Shown here: positions 34,360 through 42,764 of the stretch, in pieces
How the letters are laid out: every line of letters begins with the position of its first letter
Position numbering within the stretch: position 1 is the first letter of the stretch
Origin: Mycolicibacterium elephantis DSM 44368
GTDB taxonomy: Bacteria; Actinomycetota; Actinomycetes; Mycobacteriales; Mycobacteriaceae
Direction: 5' to 3'
NCBI RefSeq assembly: GCF_004014805.1
Contig: NZ_ATDN01000004.1
Coordinates: 62,001 to 126,000 of the forward strand
DNA length: 64,000 bases
The notes under the pieces: generated by a model
Databases searched by the model: none
Seen by the model: the letters and a program-made list of their open reading frames with translations, nothing else
Told to the model about the DNA's origin: nothing
Position numbers and translations under genes: made by a program

Positions 34360-35613
34360 GTGACTGTCGTCAGCTCGGAGTCCCCAAATTACAGCCCCCA
34401 CGACCTTTCGACACGCGAATTCTGGAGCCAATCCTTCGAAGTGCGCGACCAGACCTTCGCCGAATTGCGCGCCGGCGAGGGGCTGAGCTGGCATCGACCG
34501 TTGCCGTCGCTGTTCGACACCGTCGAGCCCGGCTTCTGGGCGGTGACCCGTCGAGCCGACATCGTCTACGTCAGCCAGCACCCCGAGTTGTTCACGTCGG
34601 CGCGGGGCGTCGCGCTGGATCCCATGCCCGCCGAGGTGCAGAAGATCGCCACCTTCTTCCTCGGCATGGATCCCCCCGAGCACACCGTCTACCGCCGGTT
34701 GATCAGTTCGGCGTTCACGCCGCGCAACGTGCGCCAGATCGAAGACCAGATCCACAAGAACGCCGTCGCGATCGTCGACGATTTGATCGGTGCGGGTGAC
34801 ATCGACTTCGTCAGCGCGTGCTCGGCGCGGCTGCCGATGATGACCATCTCCGAGATGCTCGGTGTCCCACCGTCGGAACGCGAAGCGGTGGCGAAAGCGG
34901 CCGAGAAGCTGTTCTCGATGAGCGACGACGAGTACAGCTCATTGGAGGAGCGGGCGCAGAACACCATGAACGAGATGATGTTGTTGGTCAACACCGGCGT
35001 CGAACTCGCGAAGTACCGGCGCAACCACCCCGGCGACGACCTGATGACCAGCATCGTTGAAGCCGAGGTGGACGGACACCGGCTCACCGACGAAGAGGTC
35101 GGCGCGTTCATGCTTCTGCTCGCGTCGGCCGGAAACGACACCACCAAGCAGACGACGTCACACGCGATGCTGGCGCTGGTGAACAACCCCGAACAGCGCG
35201 GCTGGCTGATGGAGGACTTCGACGGGCGGATCACCTGGGCCATCGAGGAATTCGTCCGATGGTCCACACCGGTGTTGCAGTTCGCGCGGTTCGCCACCCA
35301 GGACACCGAGGTCGCCGGCCAGCAGATCAGCGAAGGGGACAAACTCGGGCTCTTCTACTGCTCGGCCAACCGGGACGAAACCGTCTTCGACGATCCGCAC
35401 ACCTTCGATCTGCGACGCTCGCCCAACCCGCACCTGGGCTTCGGCGGCGGCGGGCCGCACTTCTGCCTCGGAAATCAGCTGGCCAAGACCGAGCTGCGAA
35501 ACCTGTTCCGCGAGTTGTTGACTCGGCTCAAGCGGGTGGAGTTCGGCGAACCTGACCTGCTGCTCAGCAACTTCGTGCACGGGATCAAGCGCCTGCCGGC
35601 GCACGTGCAGTAG
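34360..35613 (+). CDS. Cytochrome P450 (first of two)
   Basis: A 417-residue soluble P450. The I-helix is LLLASAGNDTTKQTTSHAM (about residues 250-268), the ExxR-type segment is AIEEFVRWSTPV, and the heme loop is FGGGGPHFCLGNQLAKTE with the Cys ligand. AGNDTT and GMDPPEHTVYRRLI are typical of mycobacterial CYP124/125/142-like enzymes that oxidise steroid side chains or isoprenoids, but the subfamily cannot be fixed by eye. The GTG start has no ribosome site and lies 34 bases from operator copy 3. The ferredoxin gene follows eight bases after the stop. Confidence 0.93.
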   Translation: MTVVSSESPNYSPHDLSTREFWSQSFEVRDQTFAELRAGEGLSWHRPLPSLFDTVEPGFWAVTRRADIVYVSQHPELFTSARGVALDPMPAEVQKIATFFLGMDPPEHTVYRRLISSAFTPRNVRQIEDQIHKNAVAIVDDLIGAGDIDFVSACSARLPMMTISEMLGVPPSEREAVAKAAEKLFSMSDDEYSSLEERAQNTMNEMMLLVNTGVELAKYRRNHPGDDLMTSIVEAEVDGHRLTDEEVGAFMLLLASAGNDTTKQTTSHAMLALVNNPEQRGWLMEDFDGRITWAIEEFVRWSTPVLQFARFATQDTEVAGQQISEGDKLGLFYCSANRDETVFDDPHTFDLRRSPNPHLGFGGGGPHFCLGNQLAKTELRNLFRELLTRLKRVEFGEPDLLLSNFVHGIKRLPAHVQ

Positions 35614-35621
35614 GAGATTTG

Positions 35622-35813
35622 ATGCGCGTCGAAGTGGATCTCGACAAGTGCACCGGACACGGCATCTGCGAATCGATCGCTGACGACGTGTTCGAGGTGA
35701 CCGACGACGGCGCCGTGGTCATCCACGGCAGTGAACGGCCCGAATCGGACCGCGAACGCATGGAGCAGGCCGTCACGCAATGCCCGGTGGCGGCGCTGCG
35801 CCTGTTCGATTGA
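35622..35813 (+). CDS. Ferredoxin with CxxHxxC cluster motif
   Basis: A 63-residue ferredoxin of the kind paired with actinobacterial P450s. The cluster ligands are in KCTGHGIC (Cys-x2-His-x2-Cys) and QCPVAAL, so the place of the fourth or central Cys is taken by His. A [3Fe-4S] cluster is expected; the His variant is known from other mycobacterial P450 ferredoxins and shifts redox properties. TAGGAG before the ATG overlaps the P450 stop, so the two are made together and are likely redox partners. Confidence 0.93.
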   Translation: MRVEVDLDKCTGHGICESIADDVFEVTDDGAVVIHGSERPESDRERMEQAVTQCPVAALRLFD

Positions 35814-35861
35814 CCCGGCCGAATTCCGGCCGGCGCCGAACAACCCGATATCGTCTCCTCG

Positions 35862-36635
35862 ATGAGACCGATTCGACGGGCGGTGACGCTGACCTTCGCC
35901 GCCCTGACTGTGGCCGCGGTGGCCGGCTGCTCGGGGGGTTGGCCCGCAGCGGAGGTCACGCTGCCGCCGGCCGAGACCCCGACGCTCGCCACGGTGGAAC
36001 CGCCCGATGCCGCGTTGGCGGGCAGCCCGGTCGTCGCGCAGGCGCAGCGCAGCGTCGCCAAGATTCACGGCATCGCGCCGTCCTGCCAGAAGATGCTGGA
36101 CGGAAGCGGTGTGGTCTTCGCCCCGAACCGGGTGATGTCGAGCGCCCACGGGGTCGCGGGGGCGACCGACATCACCGTTTCGGTCGACGGCGGCGACTAT
36201 CCCGCCACGGTGGTCTTCTACGATCCCGACGCCGACATCTCGATCCTCGATGTGCCCGGCCTGCAGGCGCCGCCGCTGGCCTTCGCCGAGGAGATGGCGC
36301 CGTCGGGCGCCGACGCGCTGATCCTGGGGTACCCCGGCGGTGGGCCGTTCGTGGCCACCCCGGCACGGATCCGCGATGTCATCGAGCTCAGCGGTCCCGA
36401 CATCTACCGCACCAAGACCGTGCACCGCGAGGTGTACCTGGTGCGTGGCGCCGTCCGGCAGGGCGGATCCGGCGGCCCCCTCATCGATCTGAACAGCCGG
36501 ATTCTCGGCGTGGCGTTCGGCGCGGCCGTCGAGGATCCCGACGCCAGCTTCGTGCTCACCGCGAAGCAGCTCTTTGGCCTGGCGGTGAACGCCAACGGGT
36601 CAGCGCCCGTTCCCACCGGTGACTGTGTCGGCTGA
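35862..36635 (+). CDS. Trypsin-like serine protease lipoprotein (MarP-like catalytic domain)
   Basis: A 257-residue exported protein. The signal peptide ends in a lipobox (VAAVAGCSG), so the mature Cys is probably lipidated and the protein outer-face membrane anchored. The chymotrypsin-fold triad is visible: His in MSSAHGVAGA, Asp in YDPDADISIL and Ser in RQGGSGGPLIDLNSRILGVA. The same segments and LILGYPGGGPF occur in the periplasmic part of the acid-resistance protease MarP, but the four membrane helices of MarP are missing. It lies among catabolic genes without obvious link to them. Confidence 0.9.
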   Translation: MRPIRRAVTLTFAALTVAAVAGCSGGWPAAEVTLPPAETPTLATVEPPDAALAGSPVVAQAQRSVAKIHGIAPSCQKMLDGSGVVFAPNRVMSSAHGVAGATDITVSVDGGDYPATVVFYDPDADISILDVPGLQAPPLAFAEEMAPSGADALILGYPGGGPFVATPARIRDVIELSGPDIYRTKTVHREVYLVRGAVRQGGSGGPLIDLNSRILGVAFGAAVEDPDASFVLTAKQLFGLAVNANGSAPVPTGDCVG

Positions 36636-36660
36636 GGTCGGCTGAGGTCGGCTGAGCCGC

Positions 36661-36717
36661 CGAAATAGAGTTCCGGGTCGTTGAAGTCGGAGTTTTGCCG
36701 CCCGGAACGCTATTTCG
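36661..36717. terminator. Long hairpin between convergent protease and thioesterase genes
   Basis: CGAAATAG and GTTCCGGG (36661-36677, one base between) pair with CCCGGAAC and CTATTTCG (36701-36717), 16 of 17 positions. The right arm includes the thioesterase stop. Just upstream the ten-base unit GGTCGGCTGA is repeated. Likely a two-way terminator. Confidence 0.65.
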
Positions 36718-37534
36718 CGAACTCGGGGGGCATCGGCCGCACCAACACCGACTGCTGAATGCCTCCGACGGCACCGGCTTCGTCGAACAGCGTGCCGATC
36801 GTCGTCGCGATGCCGTCGGGGCCGTAGTTGGTGTCCGACCGGATACCGATCCACTCACCGTCGGGCACCCGGTGGATGTGCACGACGAGGTCGGTGTTCA
36901 TGAACGTCCACTCGCGCGGGTTGAGCTTGGTGCCGATGCCGTTGGCGTCGTCGGCGACGGCGAACAACCGCTCGAGCTGAGTCATGGTCTCGCCGTTGAC
37001 AAGGTCGACCTCGGGCTTGATCCAGGACTCGCCGGGCCCCTCGCTCAACGGCTTGGTCAGCCATCGCCAATCCAGGCTGTGCACGTAGTTGCGGTCCCAG
37101 TCCTTCTTCATGTCGCGGCCCAGCGCCTCACTGACCGGGCGCAGCGGCGGAGCCGACGCGTGCAAGAGGCTCGGCGTGTCGACCGTCTTCAGCCGCCATC
37201 CGCTGGCCTTGGCCACGGGCCGCGGCTCGCCGTCGGGCCCGGGGGCGAGCATTTCGGCGCTGACCAACTCGATCTGCCTGCCCGCGCGGTCGATTCGGGA
37301 CCGCACCCACAGATCGCCCTCGGCGGGTACGCCGCCGAGCAGGTCGACCATCACCCGGCTCAGCCGCGTGTCGGGCCGCGCCTCACAGCGCTCCAAAGCC
37401 CGTACCAGCAAGGCGGATACCGGTGCGCCGTGCTGGATCTCGGCCGACCAGGTGCTGCGCACCAGATCGGTGGCGGCGAACTTCTCGCCGAGCGGGTCGG
37501 TGGCGTCGATCAGCTCGTAGTAGGAGTCGCTCAT
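36710..37534 (-). CDS. Acyl-CoA thioesterase-like double hot-dog protein
   Basis: A 274-residue protein of the TesB-like double hot-dog group. It reads TWSAEIQHGAPVSALLVRAL with the hot-dog helix, RVMVDLLGGVP, and a second half with WTFMNTDLVVHIHRVPDGEW and IGTLFDEAGAVGGIQQSVLV, the usual C-terminal thioesterase strands. It would hydrolyse an acyl-CoA product or serve as a housekeeping editor of the pathway. AGGAG lies ten bases before the ATG. The start overlaps the stop of the SMP-30 gene by four bases, so both leftward genes form one unit. Confidence 0.85.
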   Translation of the reverse strand: MSDSYYELIDATDPLGEKFAATDLVRSTWSAEIQHGAPVSALLVRALERCEARPDTRLSRVMVDLLGGVPAEGDLWVRSRIDRAGRQIELVSAEMLAPGPDGEPRPVAKASGWRLKTVDTPSLLHASAPPLRPVSEALGRDMKKDWDRNYVHSLDWRWLTKPLSEGPGESWIKPEVDLVNGETMTQLERLFAVADDANGIGTKLNPREWTFMNTDLVVHIHRVPDGEWIGIRSDTNYGPDGIATTIGTLFDEAGAVGGIQQSVLVRPMPPEFAK

Positions 37535-38367
37535 GGCAGGCCGGCTCCTGGGATCTCGACGGGCGTCGTGTCGACGCGGGACAACTTCGTGCCGACCAGC
37601 CGCTTCGGGTAGGCGTCGGCGGCGGACACGAGGAACAGGGTGCGGCGTTCGGGCCCGCCCAGCGTGCATGCGATCGCCGCCCGGTCTCCGATGTCGATGC
37701 GGTCGGTCACCTCGCCGCCCTCGGTGACCCGCTCGAACCGGTGCGCCAGGGTCATCGCCACCCAGACTCCGCCCTCGGCGTCGAGGCAGATCCCGTCGGG
37801 TGGTCCGTCGAGTCCGTCGGCGAACACGCGCCGGTCGGTCAGGGCGCCGTCGGGGGTGCGGGTGAACGCGGTCAGGCGTCGGCCGATCGACTCGGCCACG
37901 ATCAGCGTGTCGCCGACGGGCGTGATCACCATTCCGTTGGGGAACGCGAGGTCCTCGGCGACCACGGCCGAGGATCCGTCCGGGTCGACCCGCACGATCA
38001 CGCCGCCTTCGAACGCCTGCGATCCGACGTAGGCGCGACCCACGTCGTCGATCACCATGTCGCCCAGGTCCGCCGGCGCCGTTGCGGACAGATCGGCGAC
38101 GGTGGTCATCACGTCGCCGTCGTAACACAGCACCTGCCGCCGCTCGGTCGAGACGATCAGCAGCGATCCGTCGGGGCGGAAGCCCAGCCCCGAAGGGGCG
38201 TGGCCGGGCACCGGCAGCGTGGTCGTCGCCCCCTGCAGGGTGACGGTGTGCACCGCTTCGCCGAGCATGTCGGAGAACCACAACAGCCCTTCGAACCACC
38301 GGGGCCCCTCGCCGAAGCAGAACCCGTCGGCCAGCGGGCGCAGCGCCGTGGCACCTTTACAAATCAC
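37531..38367 (-). CDS. SMP-30/gluconolactonase-like beta-propeller hydrolase
   Basis: A protein of about 278 residues of the SMP-30 six-bladed propeller family. It opens with FCFGEGPRWFEGLLWFSDML (the Glu is a metal ligand), has SGLGFRPDGSLLIVST, the Asn and Asp ligands in FPNGMVITPVGDTLIVAES and LDGPPDGICLDAEGGVWVA. Members hydrolyse lactones, which fits a Baeyer-Villiger pathway that makes lactones. The start is uncertain: the GTG at 38367 lies inside operator copy 4, and the frame stays open to 38418. Confidence 0.88.
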   Translation of the reverse strand: MICKGATALRPLADGFCFGEGPRWFEGLLWFSDMLGEAVHTVTLQGATTTLPVPGHAPSGLGFRPDGSLLIVSTERRQVLCYDGDVMTTVADLSATAPADLGDMVIDDVGRAYVGSQAFEGGVIVRVDPDGSSAVVAEDLAFPNGMVITPVGDTLIVAESIGRRLTAFTRTPDGALTDRRVFADGLDGPPDGICLDAEGGVWVAMTLAHRFERVTEGGEVTDRIDIGDRAAIACTLGGPERRTLFLVSAADAYPKRLVGTKLSRVDTTPVEIPGAGLP

Positions 38368-38380
38368 GCCGTAAGTGTCA
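38357..38380. promoter_or_regulatory. 24-bp operator copy 4 (SMP-30 / NIPSNAP operon)
   Basis: TTACA (38357-38361), 14 bases, TGTCA (38376-38380). On the plus strand a GTG occurs exactly 34 bases from its left edge, the same spacing as in copies 3 and 5. Confidence 0.82.
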
Positions 38381-38390
38381 CGCTCGCAGG

Positions 38391-38420
38391 GTGTCACTGT
38401 CAAATGGGTGCAGGTCATGA
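38391..38420 (+). CDS. Possible leaderless nine-codon leader peptide
   Basis: The GTG at the predicted transcription start opens MSLSNGCRS and stops in a TGA that overlaps the ATG of the next gene (ATGA). It is placed to couple ribosome entry on a leaderless message to the NIPSNAP gene, which lacks a good ribosome site of its own. Confidence 0.4.
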   Translation: MSLSNGCRS

Positions 38421-39121
38421 AGCGGTACTACGGTCACACTCTTCTCTATCTCCATGAAACGATCGATCTCGGGTCGGGCCGAACCGACCGCTTCACCGAG
38501 GTGTTCAGCGACGTCTACCACCCGATGATGTCCGAACTGGGGGCGCGGTTGTTCGCGATCTGGGAGACCACCCCGTACAACGGGCACTGGCCCCAGGTGA
38601 CGATCATCTGGGAGATCGACCGGTTCGCCGACTACGCCCGCATCGGCAGGGCGCAGGCCCGCGGCGGTAGCCACGAGGCGGCCGCGGCGAAGTGGTCGTC
38701 GTTTCTGTCCGAGCTCGGCGCCCGAGGTGAGGGCAGGATCATGTACGCGGGCAGGAGCAACAGGACACTGGCGCAGCTTCAGGAGGAGAACTTCACCGCG
38801 GGCCTGGTGATTCAGGAGATCATGCAGACCAAACCCGGCCGCCAGGACGACTACATCCGCGAGCTCGAACGCCTCTACGTGCCTTGGTCGGAACGAACCG
38901 GAAAGCGTTGGCTGGGTTCGTTCATCACGACCTTCCGGTTCAACGAGGTCATTCACTACTGGGCGCTGGAGGGGGGCTGGGACTGCTTCGCCAACCATTA
39001 CCCGTCCTGGAAAGACAGTCCACCCGCGGAGATCGTCACCTGGATGAGTGTCGCGCCTGCGCTGCGCGACGGCTGGGAAGACTCCATTCTGGCGGCCCTA
39101 CCCCCTTCACCACTGCAATGA
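38417..39121 (+). CDS. NIPSNAP-like protein
   Basis: A 234-residue protein with two ferredoxin-like alpha/beta repeats of the NIPSNAP kind: LYLHETIDLGSGRTDRFTEV followed by MMSELGARLFAIWET and IIWEIDRFADYARI, then a second repeat with VIQEIMQTKPGRQDDYIREL and FRFNEVIHYWALEGG. NIPSNAP proteins in bacteria often belong to catabolic operons; their activity is not settled. It is the first full gene of an operon of seven (38417-45211) whose members overlap by ATGA or GTGA or are only a few bases apart. The ATG is chosen because it overlaps the leader peptide stop; GTG codons at 38408 and 38375 are alternatives. Confidence 0.75.
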   Translation: MKRYYGHTLLYLHETIDLGSGRTDRFTEVFSDVYHPMMSELGARLFAIWETTPYNGHWPQVTIIWEIDRFADYARIGRAQARGGSHEAAAAKWSSFLSELGARGEGRIMYAGRSNRTLAQLQEENFTAGLVIQEIMQTKPGRQDDYIRELERLYVPWSERTGKRWLGSFITTFRFNEVIHYWALEGGWDCFANHYPSWKDSPPAEIVTWMSVAPALRDGWEDSILAALPPSPLQ

Positions 39122-40347
39122 CGATGACTGCGCGGCAACGCTTTTCCTACGACCCGTTCGATCCAGCCGTGATGGCCGACCCGCTGCCGTACTATCGCGT
39201 CCTGCGGGAGAGGTATCCGGTGTACTACGTCGACAAGTGGGACACCTACGCGATATCGCGGTTCGAAGACATCTGGCGGGTGCTGGAGGTCAATGACGGC
39301 ACGTTCGTCGCGTCCGAGGGAACACTGCCCGCGGCAACCGTTTTGGCCCGGCACAACGACGGTTCGGTGCCCGACCCGCCGTTGCATCCGATGCCGTTTC
39401 ACGCCAACTTCGACACCCCGGTCTACGACGGCGTGCGACGCTGCACCGCGGGCCAGTTCCGGCCGAAATTCGTCGCGAACCTCACCGACCGGATCCGCAC
39501 CCTGGCCAACGAGCGCCTCGACGAGCTGCTGCCGCGGGGCACCTTCGACCTCACCCAGGATTACGGCGGCATCGTCGCCGCCTCGATGGTCTGCGAACTG
39601 CTCAGGATGCCAACCGAACTCGCACCGGAGGTGCTGGCCACCGTCAATGCGGGCAGCCTCGCGCAGCCCGGCAGCGGCGTGGAGGTGGCGAACGCCCGGC
39701 CAGGCTATCTGGAGTACCTCATTCCGCTCGTGCAACGCAGCCGCACCGAGTCGGGAATCAACCCGATCGCCGACAACCTCATCGACTACCAGCTTCCCGA
39801 CGGGTCGCAGTTGAACGACGTCGAAGCGGCCACCCAGATGCTGGGCGTCTTCATCGGCGGCACCGAGACCGTGCCGAAGATCGTCGCGCACGGGCTGTGG
39901 GAACTGGGCCGGCGTCCCGATCAGTTGACGGCCGTGCGGGCCGACCCGGCCGCGAACGTGCCCGTCGCGCGCGAAGAGATGATCCGCTACTGCGCACCCG
40001 CGCAATGGTTCGCGCGCACCGTGCGCAGACCGTTCACCATCGCCGACACCACGATGACCCCGGGCCAGCGAGTCATCACGCTGCTGGCGTCGGCCAACCG
40101 CGACGAACGGGAGTACCCGGAGCCCGACGAGTTCATCTGGAATCGGCCGATCGAGCGGCTGCTGGCCTTCGGGCGCGGCCAACACTTCTGCCTCGGTGTG
40201 CATCTCGCGCGCCTGGAGATCACCGTCCTGGTGTCGGAGTGGCTGCGACGCGTATCCGACTGGCGCATCATCAGCGAGGCCGCGTCGCGGCCACCGTCGA
40301 GTTTCCAATGGGGTTGGAACAGCGTGCCTGTCCGGGTGGAGGTCTGA
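39118..40347 (+). CDS. Cytochrome P450 (second)
   Basis: A 409-residue P450 that differs clearly from the first. The I-helix motif is GVFIGGTETVPKIVAHG (Gly-Gly-Thr-Glu-Thr), the K-helix region is REEMIRYCAPAQWFARTVRR, and the heme loop is LAFGRGQHFCLGVHLARLE. GGTET is the acid-alcohol pair seen in several bacterial P450 families. No ferredoxin gene is adjacent; the one at 35622 may serve both. The start overlaps the NIPSNAP stop (ATGA). Confidence 0.93.
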   Translation: MTMTARQRFSYDPFDPAVMADPLPYYRVLRERYPVYYVDKWDTYAISRFEDIWRVLEVNDGTFVASEGTLPAATVLARHNDGSVPDPPLHPMPFHANFDTPVYDGVRRCTAGQFRPKFVANLTDRIRTLANERLDELLPRGTFDLTQDYGGIVAASMVCELLRMPTELAPEVLATVNAGSLAQPGSGVEVANARPGYLEYLIPLVQRSRTESGINPIADNLIDYQLPDGSQLNDVEAATQMLGVFIGGTETVPKIVAHGLWELGRRPDQLTAVRADPAANVPVAREEMIRYCAPAQWFARTVRRPFTIADTTMTPGQRVITLLASANRDEREYPEPDEFIWNRPIERLLAFGRGQHFCLGVHLARLEITVLVSEWLRRVSDWRIISEAASRPPSSFQWGWNSVPVRVEV

Positions 40348-40348
40348 C

Positions 40349-41317
40349 GTGTGGTCATACCGATTGGTGGCGCCGTACACCTTCGAACGGCAGGACATCG
40401 CCGAGCTCTCCCCGGAATCGCTGGGCGACCGTCAGGTGCTGCTGCGGTTCCGGGCGGCGGGGGTGTGCGGCAGCGATCTACCGCCGTTTCGTGGCGTGCG
40501 CGGCAAGATCGCCGGCGACGCGGGACAGAGCGCCGCCGAGATGGCCGGGTTCCCGGTCCACGAGGTCGTCGGCGAGGTGATCGCGAGCCGACATCGCAGC
40601 CACGGGATCGGGGACCCCGTCGTCGGCTGGGCATCGGGCTTCGACGGCCTGATGCAACACGTCGTGGCCGACGGTGACGGGTTGGCGCCGTACGACCCGG
40701 CGCTGAGCCCCCAGCACGCGGTGGCACTGCAACCGCTGGCCTGCGTGCTCTACGCGGTCGAGCAGATCGGCAGCCTGCGGGGCCGTCACGTCGCGGTCAT
40801 CGGTCAAGGCTCGATCGGGCTGCTGTTCTCCTACGTGGCAAAGGCTTTCGGGGCGCTCCGGGTGACCGGCGTGGACCCCGTCGACCGTGAGGGCATCGGC
40901 AGGCGGTTCGGTGTCGACGACATCGTGCGTGCCACCAGCGACCGGTGGGTCAGCCACCTCACGCCCGACGACCGGCCCGACGTCGTGATCGAGGCCGTCG
41001 GCCATCAGGTCGCCACACTCGGCCACGCCGTCGAGGCGACCGCTCCCGGCGGCACGATCTTCTACTTCGGGGTGCCCGACGACGACAGTTATCCGATCAG
41101 CATGCGGACCATGCTGCGCAACAACCTGACCCTGAAGTCGGGGGTGACCCTCGACCGGCGCCGAATGCTGAGCGCCGCAGACGAATTCGCACGACAGCAT
41201 CCCGACCTGCTTCCCGCCTACGTCACCCACACGTTCGGCGTCGACGAGGTGCAGGCGGCCTTCGAGCTGGCGTGCCGTCCCGCGCCCGAACGCATCAAGA
41301 TAGCGATCGTCGAGTGA
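40349..41317 (+). CDS. Zinc-type medium-chain alcohol dehydrogenase (MDR)
   Basis: A 322-residue MDR oxidoreductase. The catalytic domain has AAGVCGSDLPPFRG with the zinc-ligand Cys and GFPVHEVVGEV with a His where typical members have GHE. The Rossmann motif is VAVIGQGSIGLLFSYVAKAF and the C-terminal part contains VEATAPGGTIFYFGVPDDD and LTLKSGVTLDRR. The structural zinc cysteines are missing. It is expected to oxidise an alcohol made by a P450 to a ketone or aldehyde. The GTG start lies one base after the P450 stop. Confidence 0.9.
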   Translation: MWSYRLVAPYTFERQDIAELSPESLGDRQVLLRFRAAGVCGSDLPPFRGVRGKIAGDAGQSAAEMAGFPVHEVVGEVIASRHRSHGIGDPVVGWASGFDGLMQHVVADGDGLAPYDPALSPQHAVALQPLACVLYAVEQIGSLRGRHVAVIGQGSIGLLFSYVAKAFGALRVTGVDPVDREGIGRRFGVDDIVRATSDRWVSHLTPDDRPDVVIEAVGHQVATLGHAVEATAPGGTIFYFGVPDDDSYPISMRTMLRNNLTLKSGVTLDRRRMLSAADEFARQHPDLLPAYVTHTFGVDEVQAAFELACRPAPERIKIAIVE

Positions 41318-42060
41318 CATCCAGCAGACTGCAGCAGGCGCTGGCCGCCAAAGAGCGGGTGTGGGGCGGCTGGGTGGTGGGCCCGACGATCATCGGCCCC
41401 GAGGAGTTCGCCCAGGCCGGCTACGACTATGTCGGGTTCGACGTTCAGCACGGGTATCTCGACGACGCCGACGTCGCGCTGTTGTTGCGCCGGCTCGAGC
41501 ACGTCCCGATAGCCACGGCGGTGCGGCTGCCGTCGGCGGATCCCGCACCGATCGGCCGGGTGCTCGACGCCGGCGCCGACGCGGTGATCGTCGCGATGAT
41601 CGAGTCGGCCGAGCAGGCCGCGGCGGCCGTCGCCGCCACGCGGTACGCACCCGCGGGGGTGCGCAGCTACGGGCCCCTGCGCGCCAGCCTCGGCCGGGAA
41701 CCCGCCGAGCACGAGGCCCGGGTGACCGTGCTCGCGATGGTCGAGACCGCACGGGGGCTTTCGACACTCGACGAGATCTGTGCCGTGCCCGGCCTTTCCG
41801 GCATCTACGTGGGCCCCGCTGATCTGGCACTGTCGCTCGGCCACAGCCCCGCGGAGGCGTGGACCACGCCTGCCGTGCGCGACGCGATCACCCGGATACA
41901 GTCCACCGCCGCGACCGCCGGGCTTCTCACCGGCGTCCACGCGGGCGCATCCACATCGGCGAAAGCCATGGCGCAGGCGGGGTTCCGCATGCTCACGCTG
42001 GCCTCGGAGTCGCAGGCGCTGCGCCGCGGCGCCGCCGAGTACCTGCGGGAGGCGCAGTGA
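41314..42060 (+). CDS. HpcH/HpaI-family aldolase
   Basis: A 248-residue class II aldolase of the HpcH/HpaI family. The metal-binding and catalytic parts are visible: YDYVGFDVQHGYLDDADV, TAVRLPSADPAPIGRVLDAG, the metal ligand Glu in MVETARGL, and SGIYVGPADLALSLG with the Asp ligand. It would split a hydroxy-keto acid to pyruvate or a similar product and an aldehyde. This fits a late pathway step, and the aldehyde could go to the dehydrogenase at 29347. Coupled by GTGA at both ends. Confidence 0.9.
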   Translation: MTSSRLQQALAAKERVWGGWVVGPTIIGPEEFAQAGYDYVGFDVQHGYLDDADVALLLRRLEHVPIATAVRLPSADPAPIGRVLDAGADAVIVAMIESAEQAAAAVAATRYAPAGVRSYGPLRASLGREPAEHEARVTVLAMVETARGLSTLDEICAVPGLSGIYVGPADLALSLGHSPAEAWTTPAVRDAITRIQSTAATAGLLTGVHAGASTSAKAMAQAGFRMLTLASESQALRRGAAEYLREAQ

Positions 42061-42764
42061 CGACGGCCGACCGGGTCGCGCTGGTGACCGGCGCCGCGCG
42101 GGGCCAGGGGGCGGCGATCGTGTCGCGGCTGCGCGCTGACGGGTTTCTCGTCGCCGCCTGCGACGTGCTCGACGCCGAGGCACAAGACGACGGCGTACTC
42201 GCGCTGGCGCTTGACGTGACGTCCGAACCGCAGTGGCGCGCCGCGGTCGACGCGACCGTCGACCGGTTCGGCAGACTGACCGCGTTGGTCAACAACGCCG
42301 GGGTGCTGCATCGCGCCACGCTGGCCGACGAGACCGCGACGGGTTTCGAAAACAGCTGGCGGGTCAACTGTCTGGGCCCGTTCTTGGGCATCCAGGCCGC
42401 GCTCGCACAACTCCGGGTGGCCGAAGGCGCGGCGATCGTGAACACCTGCAGCACCGGCGCGATACGCGCCTTCCCGAACCACGCGGCCTACGGCTCCTCC
42501 AAGTGGGCGTTACGGGGGCTGACCCAGATCGCCGCCGCCGAACTGGCCCGCGACGAGATCCGGGTGAACGCCGTCTTTCCCGGGCCGATCGCGACGCCGA
42601 TGCTCGACGACGCGACCCAGAACAGGCTGAGCGCGTCGTTCGGGCGGCTCGGCCGGTCCGTCGAAGTCGCCGACGCGGTCGCGTTCCTGGTCTCCGACCG
42701 CGCGTCGTTCATCACGGGAAGCGAACTCGTCGTGGACGGAGGGCAATGCCTGCGCATCGGATGA
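42057..42764 (+). CDS. Short-chain dehydrogenase/reductase
   Basis: A 235-residue classical SDR. The cofactor motif is TGAARGQGAAI, with an acidic residue in VAACDVLDAE that favours NAD. NNAGVLHRAT, the catalytic Ser in NTCSTGAIRAFPNH and the Tyr/Lys in AYGSSKWAL follow, with the PG motif in VFPGPIATPM. Together with the MDR enzyme it offers a second alcohol oxidation step in the operon. GTGA overlap with the aldolase and ATGA with the monooxygenase genes. Confidence 0.93.
   Translation: MTTADRVALVTGAARGQGAAIVSRLRADGFLVAACDVLDAEAQDDGVLALALDVTSEPQWRAAVDATVDRFGRLTALVNNAGVLHRATLADETATGFENSWRVNCLGPFLGIQAALAQLRVAEGAAIVNTCSTGAIRAFPNHAAYGSSKWALRGLTQIAAAELARDEIRVNAVFPGPIATPMLDDATQNRLSASFGRLGRSVEVADAVAFLVSDRASFITGSELVVDGGQCLRIG

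Noticed and set aside
42746..42760. Earlier start for the Baeyer-Villiger enzyme
   Set aside because: The GGAGGG is only two bases before that ATG; the inner ATG overlaps the SDR stop like the other genes of the operon.
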